DNA of 64,000 nt from Oceanimonas aquatica (GTDB lineage: Bacteria > Pseudomonadota > Gammaproteobacteria > Enterobacterales > Aeromonadaceae), in NCBI RefSeq assembly GCF_030732065.1, contig NZ_JAVBHX010000003.1, forward strand, positions 186,001-250,000, in the 5' to 3' direction. Both the position numbers and the translations under genes were made by a program. The notes under the pieces are model-generated. The model did no database searches, was not told the origin of the DNA, and was given only the letters and a program-made list of their open reading frames with translations. Below, one piece after another: positions 6,992 to 13,823 of this stretch (the stretch's first letter is position 1; the number at the start of each line of letters is the position of its first letter).

Positions 6992-8722
6992 ATGCCGATT
7001 TTTGCATTTGAGGATGAAGAAGCGCTTGGAAAGGTTGCATCAGTCGATACTACAAATGTGATCGTAGAGGTGGAGAACATCGACCAGCTCAAAAGGTTGC
7101 AGGTTAACCATCTCGCTGTGCTGCAAAGCAGCAGACTCGGGCAACACCTCATTGGTCTCATTACACAGGTGACCCGCAAACGTGGCATCGAAGACATTAT
7201 CAATGACGGTATCAACGGCCACGCGCCAGAGTTAAATCTGTGCCGTATCGCCCTGATTGGCACCATGCTGGATCGTGACGGGGAAAAGGAAAACGTATTC
7301 CGTCGTACCCTCGAAAGTGTTCCCGAAATTGACGCGAACTGTTTCTCGCTCGAAGGTGATAACCTCACGGGTTTCATGCGTACCCTTTCAAGCGTATCAG
7401 CCGACGGGAATGCTCTGACTCTCGGTAAATACACGCTGGATGAGCATGCTGTTGCCTATCTAAACGGCAACAAATTTTTCCAACGTCACGCCTTTATTGG
7501 TGGCAGTACCGGTTCTGGTAAATCGTGGACGACTGCCAAAATTATCGAGCAGATGGCGGGACTCGCGACCGCTAACGCTATCGTCTTTGACCTCCATGGC
7601 GAATATGCTCCTTTGGTGGGAGAAGGCATTCAACACTTCAAGGTTGCCGGTCCTGCAGACGTTGAAGCCAAACGTACCATTGATGATGATGTGATTTACC
7701 TTCCTTACTGGCTGCTTTCTTATGAAGCACTCGTGTCCATGTTCGTCGATCGTAGTGACCAGAATGCTCCCAATCAGGCCATGATTATGGCGCGCGAAAT
7801 CAACCGAGCGAAGCAAAAGTACTTGGAGGAAAATGGTCAGCAAGAAGTATTGAAGCATTTCACCGTAGATAGCCCAGTTCCGTTTGATTTAGATGTCCTT
7901 ATGGAGCGACTGAATGAGATCAACGTTGAAATGGTTCCTGGAGCGGGTGGCAGAGAGAAACAAGGTGATTTCTTCGGAAAACTCGCCCGCATGATTTCCC
8001 GTCTTGAGAACAAAATCTCCGATAGGCGTCTTGGCTTTATGTTCAATGGCGGTGGCGGCCTGCTCGATTTCACTTGGCTCGAAAAATTCACTACTGCGGT
8101 ACTCGGGAGCACAGGTGAGAATGGCAAGGCCGGGATTAAAATCATTAACTTTTCAGAAGTTCCTTCGGACGTTCTCCCTTTGATTGTATCTCTGGTAGCA
8201 AGGGTTACGTTCTCGATCCAACAATGGACGCCATCGCAGCTACGTCATCCTATTGCGTTGCTGTGTGATGAGGCGCACCTTTACATGCCACAGCGCAACA
8301 TGGCCGATTCTGCCGACGACATCTCGCTTGATATTTTCGAGCGTATCGCGAAGGAAGGCCGTAAATACGGCGTCAGCTTGGTGGTGATAAGTCAACGTCC
8401 GTCCGAAGTAAATAAGACGATGCTTAGCCAGTGCAGCAATTTTGTATCCATGAGGTTAACCAACGCCGAGGATCAGGGGGTTATCAAACGTCTACTTCCA
8501 GATAGTCTTGGCGGGTTTAGCGACATTTTGCCGACACTCGATACTGGTGAAGCACTTGTTGTTGGCGATGCTAGTCTATTACCAAGCAGGATCAGAATTG
8601 ATGAACCTCAGAATAAGCCAAATAGTGGCACGGTTGATTTTTGGGATGAATGGCAAAAACCAGTCAAAGATAAGCGGTTATCAATTGCGGTTGATAACTG
8701 GCGTAAGCAGAACATTCAATAG
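6992..8722 (+). CDS. herA: HerA-like hexameric ATPase of the SIR2-HerA system (cassette 4)
   Basis: The 576-residue protein has an N-terminal HAS-barrel-like region (residues 1-90) and a FtsK/HerA ATPase core with Walker A GSTGSGKSW at 171-179, Walker B IALLCDEAHLYMP near 425 and the GVSLVVISQRPSEVNKT segment near 466. HerA proteins form hexamers that move DNA; in defence loci they scaffold and activate an effector, here SIR2. Good ribosome binding (aggaagaag) precedes the ATG. It is 10 bases behind the SIR2 gene. The archaeal-style partner NurA is absent, so a role in end resection is unlikely. The gene ends 23 bases before the start of an attC. Confidence 0.9.
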   Translation: MPIFAFEDEEALGKVASVDTTNVIVEVENIDQLKRLQVNHLAVLQSSRLGQHLIGLITQVTRKRGIEDIINDGINGHAPELNLCRIALIGTMLDRDGEKENVFRRTLESVPEIDANCFSLEGDNLTGFMRTLSSVSADGNALTLGKYTLDEHAVAYLNGNKFFQRHAFIGGSTGSGKSWTTAKIIEQMAGLATANAIVFDLHGEYAPLVGEGIQHFKVAGPADVEAKRTIDDDVIYLPYWLLSYEALVSMFVDRSDQNAPNQAMIMAREINRAKQKYLEENGQQEVLKHFTVDSPVPFDLDVLMERLNEINVEMVPGAGGREKQGDFFGKLARMISRLENKISDRRLGFMFNGGGGLLDFTWLEKFTTAVLGSTGENGKAGIKIINFSEVPSDVLPLIVSLVARVTFSIQQWTPSQLRHPIALLCDEAHLYMPQRNMADSADDISLDIFERIAKEGRKYGVSLVVISQRPSEVNKTMLSQCSNFVSMRLTNAEDQGVIKRLLPDSLGGFSDILPTLDTGEALVVGDASLLPSRIRIDEPQNKPNSGTVDFWDEWQKPVKDKRLSIAVDNWRKQNIQ

Positions 8723-8745
8723 AATGGAATTTATCGAGCCAATAA

Positions 8746-8771
8746 GCCCTAACAAACGCATGTTGCCGGAC
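8746..8771 (+). other. Left half of the attC after SIR2-HerA, cut by the IS
   Basis: GCCCTAACAAACGCATG begins a typical attC. Its core is the exact complement of TTAGGGC at 5896, the first bases of the SIR2-HerA cassette, so it is that cassette's own attC and the operon is a true cassette of at least 2.87 kb. The element is interrupted by the IS3-family insertion at 8772. Confidence 0.8.
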
Positions 8772-8799
8772 TGTGTAGTTCCCCCGTTTTAGTGGACAC
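8772..8799 (+). repeat. Left terminal inverted repeat of the IS3-family element
   Basis: TGTGTAGTTCCCCCGTTTTA then GTGGACAC; pairs with the right end at 10017-10044. The exact outer end could be two bases further in (8774), because IS3 ends usually begin TG. Confidence 0.75.
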
Positions 8800-8826
8800 C
8801 TCAGTCAAACGAAGACGAGGTGAGAA

Positions 8827-9168
8827 ATGCCAGCGTACAAGAACCAGAAGAAGACTCGGCAGTACACGAATGAGTTCAAGGTCAGAGCTGTTAGGCTGAC
8901 GCACCTGAGCGGAGCGAGTGTGAAGGGAGTGGCGGAGTCTCTGGACATTCATCCCTTCATGTTGTCACGATGGCGTAAAGAGTACCGAGAGGGAAAGATC
9001 GTGGCGGATAAACGCAGGAAAGCTGAGAGTAAGCCGAAGGTCCTGAGCGAAAACGAACGGATCCGAAAGCTGGAAAAGCAGGTTGCTGACCTGAAGGAGG
9101 AAAACGACCTGCTAAAAAAGTGGCAACGGTTTCTCGCGGAGGAACGCAAGCGCGGTTCCAGTTCGTAG
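8827..9168 (+). CDS. IS3-family OrfA (helix-turn-helix DNA-binding subunit)
   Basis: The 113-residue protein has an N-terminal helix-turn-helix of the transposase_8 type (residues about 8-55, with VKGVAESLDIHPFMLSRWRK) and a C-terminal leucine-zipper coiled coil (IRKLEKQVADLKEENDLLKK). OrfA binds the element's ends and multimerises. The A AAA AAG heptamer at 9114-9120 is in the correct phase for a -1 slip into orfB, giving the full OrfAB transposase. A good ribosome binding site (gaggtgag) precedes the ATG. Confidence 0.92.
   Translation: MPAYKNQKKTRQYTNEFKVRAVRLTHLSGASVKGVAESLDIHPFMLSRWRKEYREGKIVADKRRKAESKPKVLSENERIRKLEKQVADLKEENDLLKKWQRFLAEERKRGSSS
9114..9120 (+). promoter_or_regulatory. 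Programmed -1 frameshift site of the IS3 transposase
   Basis: A AAA AAG sits in the orfA zero frame as X XXY YYZ, in the overlap of orfA and orfB. Slippage of one base back joins the two frames. Confidence 0.75.
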
Positions 9169-10007
9169 CTCAGCACCGTGCTCGCTATGGTGTACGTTGT
9201 TTGTGTCGCTTTCTGAAGGTATCTGCCAGTGGCTTTTATGCTTGGCTGCAACGTAAAACGAGCCAGCGTGACCAGGCCAATGCGGAGCTGATAGAGCAAA
9301 TAAAACGGGTTTTCACTGCCAGCAGAGAAACTTATGGAAGTCCGAGGGTGCATCAAGCCCTGAAGCGACAAGGCATTCATGTCGGCAGAAAGCGTGTTGA
9401 GCGGCTGATGCGGGAAGCCGGATTGAAAGCGCGCGTCGCCCGGGTTTATCGCAAGGTGGCTGGCCTGCACCGCTTTTATCAGAAATCGGTAAACCTACGT
9501 AAAGACCAGCCAAAGCCGACTGCTCCCAATCAACATTGGACAGCCGATCTGACCTACATCCGAGTTGGCTCTCGCTGGCTGTACCTTGCCGCAGTCATCG
9601 ACCTGTATTCTCGTCGTGTCGTGGGATGGTTACTGGGTAAGCGTAAAACGGTATCTCTTACGCAAGCATCTCTGCAGATGGCGTTGAGAAACCGCCGGCC
9701 GGAACCTGGTCTGATCTTCCATACGGATCGAGGAGTCGAATATCGTGCTCATGAGTTACAGCGCTTGCTGATACGACACGGGATCAGAGCCAGTACTAAT
9801 CGGCCGGGTATGTGCACTGACAACGCAGAGATGGAATCGTTTTTCCATACCCTGAAGGGTGAGCTGATTAAAGAAAACCGTTTTCATGGAGAGATGCATC
9901 TGCGGGATAAACTGGCCGGATACATCCAGCATTTTTATAATCGATTTCGACTGCACTCAAGTCTGAATTATATGAGTCCAGTCGAATATGAAGCCCTGGT
10001 GGCGTAG
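9120..10007 (+). CDS. IS3-family OrfB (DDE integrase core)
   Basis: The 295-residue frame contains the IS3 HTH_21 region (GSPRVHQALKRQGIHVGRKR near residue 73) and the rve/DDE core: the first Asp in HWTADLTYI, the second in IFHTDRG and the catalytic Glu in DNAEMESFFHTLK. It is in the -1 frame relative to orfA, so the main active product is the OrfAB fusion; a separate OrfB could start at GTG 9120. No internal stop or deletion is seen, so the element could still move. Confidence 0.93.
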   Translation: MATVSRGGTQARFQFVAQHRARYGVRCLCRFLKVSASGFYAWLQRKTSQRDQANAELIEQIKRVFTASRETYGSPRVHQALKRQGIHVGRKRVERLMREAGLKARVARVYRKVAGLHRFYQKSVNLRKDQPKPTAPNQHWTADLTYIRVGSRWLYLAAVIDLYSRRVVGWLLGKRKTVSLTQASLQMALRNRRPEPGLIFHTDRGVEYRAHELQRLLIRHGIRASTNRPGMCTDNAEMESFFHTLKGELIKENRFHGEMHLRDKLAGYIQHFYNRFRLHSSLNYMSPVEYEALVA

Positions 10008-10016
10008 TGGAAGAGC

Positions 10017-10044
10017 GTGTCCGATTTATCGGGGGAAGATCACA
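10017..10044 (-). repeat. Right terminal inverted repeat of the IS3-family element
   Basis: Read on the minus strand it begins TGTGATCTTCCCCCGATAAA then TCGGACAC; pairs with 8772-8799. A similar end recurs at 10544-10570. Confidence 0.75.
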
Positions 10045-10117
10045 ATAACACGTGGGCTCCCGTCACTTCGTTCCGTATTATAGCTACGTGTTACTGTCCC
10101 TTCTTGGGGCGTTAGCC
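10045..10117 (+). other. Right half of an attC, with crossover core
   Basis: The segment ends CTTGGGGCGTTAGCC, with the core GTTAGCC at 10111-10117, and begins the HNH cassette. Its inner arm (TTGGGG) does not complement the left half at 8746-8771 (CGCATG), so the two halves probably came from different attC sites brought together through the IS. Confidence 0.65.
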
Positions 10118-10132
10118 GTATTAAGGATGAGT

Positions 10133-10513
10133 ATGAAACCTGATGATATAGTGGAACAACTTTTAGCTACTGGATTATGGGGAGAACCCGACGCTAGTAT
10201 GGGGTTAGCGGCAGATTTTAGATGCCAATATTGTGGTAAAGATTTACTTGCCTCTGTTGATAATTACAAAGAATGGCAAACAGATCATTTGGTTCCATCA
10301 AGTAGTGGTGGTTTAGATGAAATTAGTAATTATGTTATTTGTTGCAGAACCTGTAACTTTATAAAAGGTCGTTGGAATCCACAAAGCGAGTACGTAGGTG
10401 TAATACCAACAAGAGAACAATTAATTATATCTGCTAAAAAGTATATTTCTGAAAAGCGTCATGAAAATGAAAGCGTAGTTCATGAGCTAAGAAAGATAGT
10501 TGGTCGTATATAA
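10133..10513 (+). CDS. HNH endonuclease (cassette 5)
   Basis: The 126-residue protein has CQYCG near residue 31, TDHLVPSSSGGLDEISNYVI and CRTCNFIKG, that is two zinc-binding CxxC pairs round the DH...N..HNH-type metal finger (here D-H, N and N positions). Such small HNH proteins cut DNA and occur in phages, mobile elements and defence loci; the target is unknown. The ATG at 10133 is chosen because aagga precedes it by five bases; an ATG six bases upstream is in frame but overlaps that site. It begins 21 bases after the cassette boundary. Low GC, unlike the host. A restriction-type or anti-phage nuclease role is an inference from context. Confidence 0.85.
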   Translation: MKPDDIVEQLLATGLWGEPDASMGLAADFRCQYCGKDLLASVDNYKEWQTDHLVPSSSGGLDEISNYVICCRTCNFIKGRWNPQSEYVGVIPTREQLIISAKKYISEKRHENESVVHELRKIVGRI

Positions 10514-10517
10514 ATAA

Positions 10518-10543
10518 TGCTAACAAATTGCTTAAGTGGACGC
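10518..10543 (+). other. Start of the attC after the HNH cassette, truncated
   Basis: TGCTAACAAATTGCTTAAG is a typical attC opening, placed six bases after the HNH stop codon. The second half is missing, replaced by an IS end. It is complementary to the cassette start (TTAGCCG) only in the inner TTAGC, so either it has drifted or the left end belongs to another cassette. Confidence 0.65.
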
Positions 10544-10570
10544 TGGATCTCACCCGCTTTAACGGACACC
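10544..10570 (+). repeat. Solitary IS3-type terminal repeat (IS remnant)
   Basis: TGGATCTCACCCGCTTTAAC then GGACACC resembles the ends of the intact IS at 8772-10044 (shared GATCT, CCCG, CGGACAC). No transposase remains beside it. It marks the decayed right edge of the integron. The rest, 10571-10700, holds no gene I can support. Confidence 0.6.
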
Positions 10571-10702
10571 CCGCGATAACGCAGATAGATGATCCAAGCC
10601 GGCTTACAATAGCGGGCCAACGTATTGTGCCTTGAATAAAGAAATTTTCTATTATTCCGGCGGCAGATGCAATGCCTATGGTCGTCAGCACAGTTATAAA
10701 GA

Positions 10703-10727
10703 GAGGTGTTCAATGGTAAAACACCTC
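10703..10727 (-). terminator. Probable terminator of the oxidoreductase operon
   Basis: GAGGTGTT and AACACCTC form an 8-base stem with a 9-base loop, 13 bases beyond the minus-strand stop at 10741, followed by TCTTTAT. The T tract is weak. Confidence 0.5.
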
Positions 10728-10740
10728 CTGCTCGCGGACG

Positions 10741-11604
10741 CTAGCTGTCACGCTCTGCTTGTGTGAGCGGCTGTGGGTTGCGAATACGATGTTTGCGGGA
10801 AAAGGTCCCGTTTTCCGCTTTCTCCACCTGTTTAAGCGCAGACTCGGCTACGGATGCAGGCGAGGCCAGGCCGAGTGCCTGCAACGCTGCTTCCGCGCTG
10901 GCTGCCCGTGCTTCAAAGGCGTGCAAAGCGGTCAGGGTCTTTTCATCGAGGCGACCCTTGAACTCGAAGTACTTCAGTCGCGGATAGCGGCCTGCCAGTG
11001 CCACTCCCCAGTTAAGGGCAGGGTTCCACCATGAGTTGATTTCACGCCCTTTGCCGGTCTGGTGCTGCGCTATCACGTCATCCAGTGCGCCGTTCAGCAG
11101 TTTCAGGTCGAAGTCGGTGCCTGGTACAGGGGCATCACCATAGGCGTTAACGCCGGTTTTTGAGGGGCCGGTGCGGGTATCGCGATAGCGGGCGAGGGTC
11201 ATCATGTCGCTTGCCAGCACGGGTTCGTTCACCGGCAGGCGAACCGCCTCGGGGTCACCCATCAGCTGGCCCCAGGACATACGAATAAAGGTGTGCTGAT
11301 CTTCCATGCCGGGATGGGTGCATCTCAGGCCAATGGCATAGGCTTCCAGGTCTTCCTGCATAAACTGAAATCCGGTGTAGCGGGCCCAGCGCACCACGAG
11401 AAACTCATGAGGCGCGGCGCCGGGCAGATGAAAGTTCACCTCCTGCAGGTAGTCCTGCACTATTCGCACCTGTTCGTCCGACAGCTCAATATCCTCATGC
11501 AGCGGATACATACCTTCAAAGGTGTTGCGCACCGGTCTGGGTCGCGCGGCCATGTAAGCATCCAGCTCGGCCTGGGTACGTGGCCGTGTTTTTTTCAGGG
11601 TCAT
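10741..11604 (-). CDS. Unrecognised 287-residue protein of the molybdopterin oxidoreductase operon
   Basis: I do not recognise this family. The protein looks soluble, has no signal peptide and no clear metal motif; it is rich in Arg, Glu and aromatic residues (SWGQLMGD, SWWNPALNWGVALAGRYPRL) and has a mixed C-terminal helix (residues about 225-265). It begins 30 bases after the cytochrome b/molybdopterin gene and is the third gene of that minus-strand operon, so a role in assembling, electron-coupling or substrate handling for that enzyme is the natural guess. Nothing in the sequence shows it directly. Confidence 0.65.
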   Translation of the reverse strand: MTLKKTRPRTQAELDAYMAARPRPVRNTFEGMYPLHEDIELSDEQVRIVQDYLQEVNFHLPGAAPHEFLVVRWARYTGFQFMQEDLEAYAIGLRCTHPGMEDQHTFIRMSWGQLMGDPEAVRLPVNEPVLASDMMTLARYRDTRTGPSKTGVNAYGDAPVPGTDFDLKLLNGALDDVIAQHQTGKGREINSWWNPALNWGVALAGRYPRLKYFEFKGRLDEKTLTALHAFEARAASAEAALQALGLASPASVAESALKQVEKAENGTFSRKHRIRNPQPLTQAERDS

Positions 11605-11634
11605 AAAACAGCTTCCTTTTCTTTTCGCGAACGG

Positions 11635-13152
11635 TCAGATCAACTGGTTGCGGTCGAAGAAGTCGGTGTCCTCAAAGTAGCCACCGCGGCCTTCAAGGAT
11701 AATGTCGTAGCGGTTAACCACCTCAATACGTTCCAGCCACTTCAGGCTGCGAAATCCGGTTGAGGTTTCCAGGCGCAGCCGCACCGGCGCGCCATTTTTG
11801 GCCGGGATCTCGCCTTCGTCATTAAGCTCAAAGGCAATCATTGTCTGGGGCATGCGCGCTTCAACCATGGGGGTGGACTCGTAGTAGGTTCCCCCCTCAT
11901 ACAGGGCATCATCGCGGCCCATGTTCTGAAAGCTGGTGTACACCACGTCGGTCGCGCCGGGCAGGGGCCGAACCAGATCCAACAGGTCCGACACGGTAAT
12001 GCCGCGCCAACGCCCAATCGAGCTGAAGCCCTGCACACAGTGGTGCAGGGTGGTTTGTGAGTGGCCCGCGGCAAGCTCGCGCAGCTCTGCAAGGGTCAGC
12101 GTCATCGGGCGTTCAACGTAACCCCCAATCTCAAGTACGTAGTCGTCCTCAAAGCAGTTGGCCATCAGTGCCAGGTACTCGGGGGTTTCTGGTGGCCGTC
12201 CGCTGCCACGGAAGTTGTGGGTGGCGTTATCAAGCCCCACGTCTTTGCCTGTGATATTGGAGCGGTCGTAATGCATGCGCGCGGGCAGTTTGTACAGCAG
12301 ATTCGACCATGGCCGTACAATCCGGTTATGCAACTTCTCAACGGCACGGCCGTCCGCCAGGGTCCAGCGCGTGGCAACCACATGCAGAGCAATAACGAGA
12401 GCGAGGCCGAGGGTGAAAATGACGCCGCCTAAAACCGGGTTGTTGGAGTGGCCCAACACCATTTTTGAGGTTTCGTGCAGGTAGCCGTGAAGAAAGACCA
12501 GGGGCAGGTGGACGGCAAAGAAGGCGACATAGCCAACCAGGCACAGAAAGTGCGTGCTGCGGATCACCTGGCGGCCACCAAGCAGTCGGGTAATGCGTGA
12601 AAAATGGTTGGCAATGGCCGGAGACTGAAAGGCGCCGGTCAGAATGACCAAAGGCGTGAGTATTAATACCACAAAACCGTAAGAGAGTTGCTGCAGGGCA
12701 TTAAACACCATGCCATCGGCGGGGTGGGGCATGGTGAAGGCAAGGTAGGCCAGCATATCGTGGCCCGCCTGAGCAAAGGTGTCCCAGCTGGTGGGCACAT
12801 AGCGCCGCCACTGACCAGTAACCAGCAGTAATACAAAGTAAATGACCCAGCAGCTAACAAAGCCGGTAACGGTCATAAAGTGCCAGTAACGCCCCAAACC
12901 CAGCAGGCGATGCCCGGGGAGGGAAATACGGGGAGAGTAGTCACTGTCTTCGCCGCCCACCGTGTAGTATTTGTGCTTGGGCTCTTGCTGAACCGTAAAC
13001 TTGGCCCAGGATGAGCCAGGCACAGTGTGCTGGGAGCGGTAAAGCTTGGGGTAGGTACCCAGAATCTCCAGGCCCGAGCGAACAAGAAACGAAATAAAGA
13101 TGATGTTGAGGAAGTGCTCCACACGAAGCCACCACGGAAATCCGAGATCCAT
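11635..13152 (-). CDS. Cytochrome b561-molybdopterin oxidoreductase fusion
   Basis: The 505-residue protein joins an N-terminal membrane di-haem cytochrome b domain (residues 1-265; helices with candidate haem ligands His13, His91, His201 and His214) to a C-terminal sulfite-oxidase-fold molybdopterin domain (residues about 330-490). Cys372 in HHCVQGFSSIGRWRGI is the expected molybdenum ligand, corresponding to the active-site Cys of sulfite oxidase and MsrP. No Tat signal is present; the catalytic domain follows the last membrane helix. Electrons would pass between the quinone pool and the molybdenum centre. The substrate is unknown; the usual arrangement splits these into two proteins (MsrP/MsrQ), so the fusion is notable. 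Confidence 0.85.
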   Translation of the reverse strand: MDLGFPWWLRVEHFLNIIFISFLVRSGLEILGTYPKLYRSQHTVPGSSWAKFTVQQEPKHKYYTVGGEDSDYSPRISLPGHRLLGLGRYWHFMTVTGFVSCWVIYFVLLLVTGQWRRYVPTSWDTFAQAGHDMLAYLAFTMPHPADGMVFNALQQLSYGFVVLILTPLVILTGAFQSPAIANHFSRITRLLGGRQVIRSTHFLCLVGYVAFFAVHLPLVFLHGYLHETSKMVLGHSNNPVLGGVIFTLGLALVIALHVVATRWTLADGRAVEKLHNRIVRPWSNLLYKLPARMHYDRSNITGKDVGLDNATHNFRGSGRPPETPEYLALMANCFEDDYVLEIGGYVERPMTLTLAELRELAAGHSQTTLHHCVQGFSSIGRWRGITVSDLLDLVRPLPGATDVVYTSFQNMGRDDALYEGGTYYESTPMVEARMPQTMIAFELNDEGEIPAKNGAPVRLRLETSTGFRSLKWLERIEVVNRYDIILEGRGGYFEDTDFFDRNQLI

Positions 13153-13165
13153 TGATAAAGCCTTG

Positions 13166-13699
13166 TCAGTCTAAAAAGTGTTGGTTGTCGGGAGCGGCGA
13201 CGATCATGCCATAGCGCAGTGCCCCAAAAAGCACCATGTATGCCAGGGAGGCCAGCAGCGTGAGGTTCCAGATGGCGGCGGAAACAACACTGGCCCCGTT
13301 CCAGACGTAGGGCGCATTGCCCAGCAGGCCGCCAAGGTAGATCAGCAGTGAAAGCAGTGCGATGAGCAAGCCCCAGGTCCAGATGCGGGCAGAGGTCATT
13401 AAACCCACGGCAACGAACAGGGCTGCAGCCCCGAACACACTCCACAACGCCTGGGTCGCGAACAGAAAGGGCTCATGGTTGGATAACGCAACAGACGCGG
13501 AAGCCCCGCCGATAACGGCAATGACCGCGATAAGCAGCAGACGGGTGGTGCGCGGCAGGTTGATGCGAATGTAGCGCAAAAACGGAGCGCGCTTTTTGCC
13601 CGGTTTTATGTGCTCAAGCACTGGCTGAGTCGCGTTTGGGGTGCCCCGAAAGTCTACCCCGGCGCGCAGCGCAGGGGAGTTTTCGTCTTCCATTGCCAT
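13166..13699 (-). CDS. Membrane protein of the molybdopterin oxidoreductase operon
   Basis: The 177-residue protein has a hydrophilic N-terminus of about 48 residues and then four hydrophobic helices (about 53-70, 80-103, 107-128 and 138-163). It is the first gene of the operon, 13 bases ahead of the cytochrome b/molybdopterin gene, with a strong ribosome binding site (ggagg) before ATG 13699. I do not recognise a named family; it could be a membrane anchor or an extra subunit. No metal ligands stand out. Confidence 0.75.
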   Translation of the reverse strand: MAMEDENSPALRAGVDFRGTPNATQPVLEHIKPGKKRAPFLRYIRINLPRTTRLLLIAVIAVIGGASASVALSNHEPFLFATQALWSVFGAAALFVAVGLMTSARIWTWGLLIALLSLLIYLGGLLGNAPYVWNGASVVSAAIWNLTLLASLAYMVLFGALRYGMIVAAPDNQHFLD

Positions 13700-13823
13700 A
13701 TACTGCCTCCATCAAAAATCAATTATCGCCGGCTGCTGTTGAGCACAGCCGACAAGGTTAAAAAATAGCCCCTGCCTGTTAATTCACCAGTCTTTCGCTG
13801 GTGTCATTTGAAAACATGTTATC

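Larger units (their letters stand above)
8772..10044 (+). mobile_element. IS3-family insertion sequence, apparently intact
   Basis: The 1273-base element has terminal inverted repeats (8772-8799 and 10017-10044) that begin TGTG and share TTCCCCCG and GGACAC, matching at about 20 of 28 positions. It carries orfA and orfB in overlapping frames with an A AAA AAG slip site, the standard IS3 layout. It lies within attC sequence. I see no direct target duplication at its ends (gac on the left, ata on the right), and the attC halves on each side do not pair well, so the flanks were probably rearranged after insertion. Confidence 0.9.
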
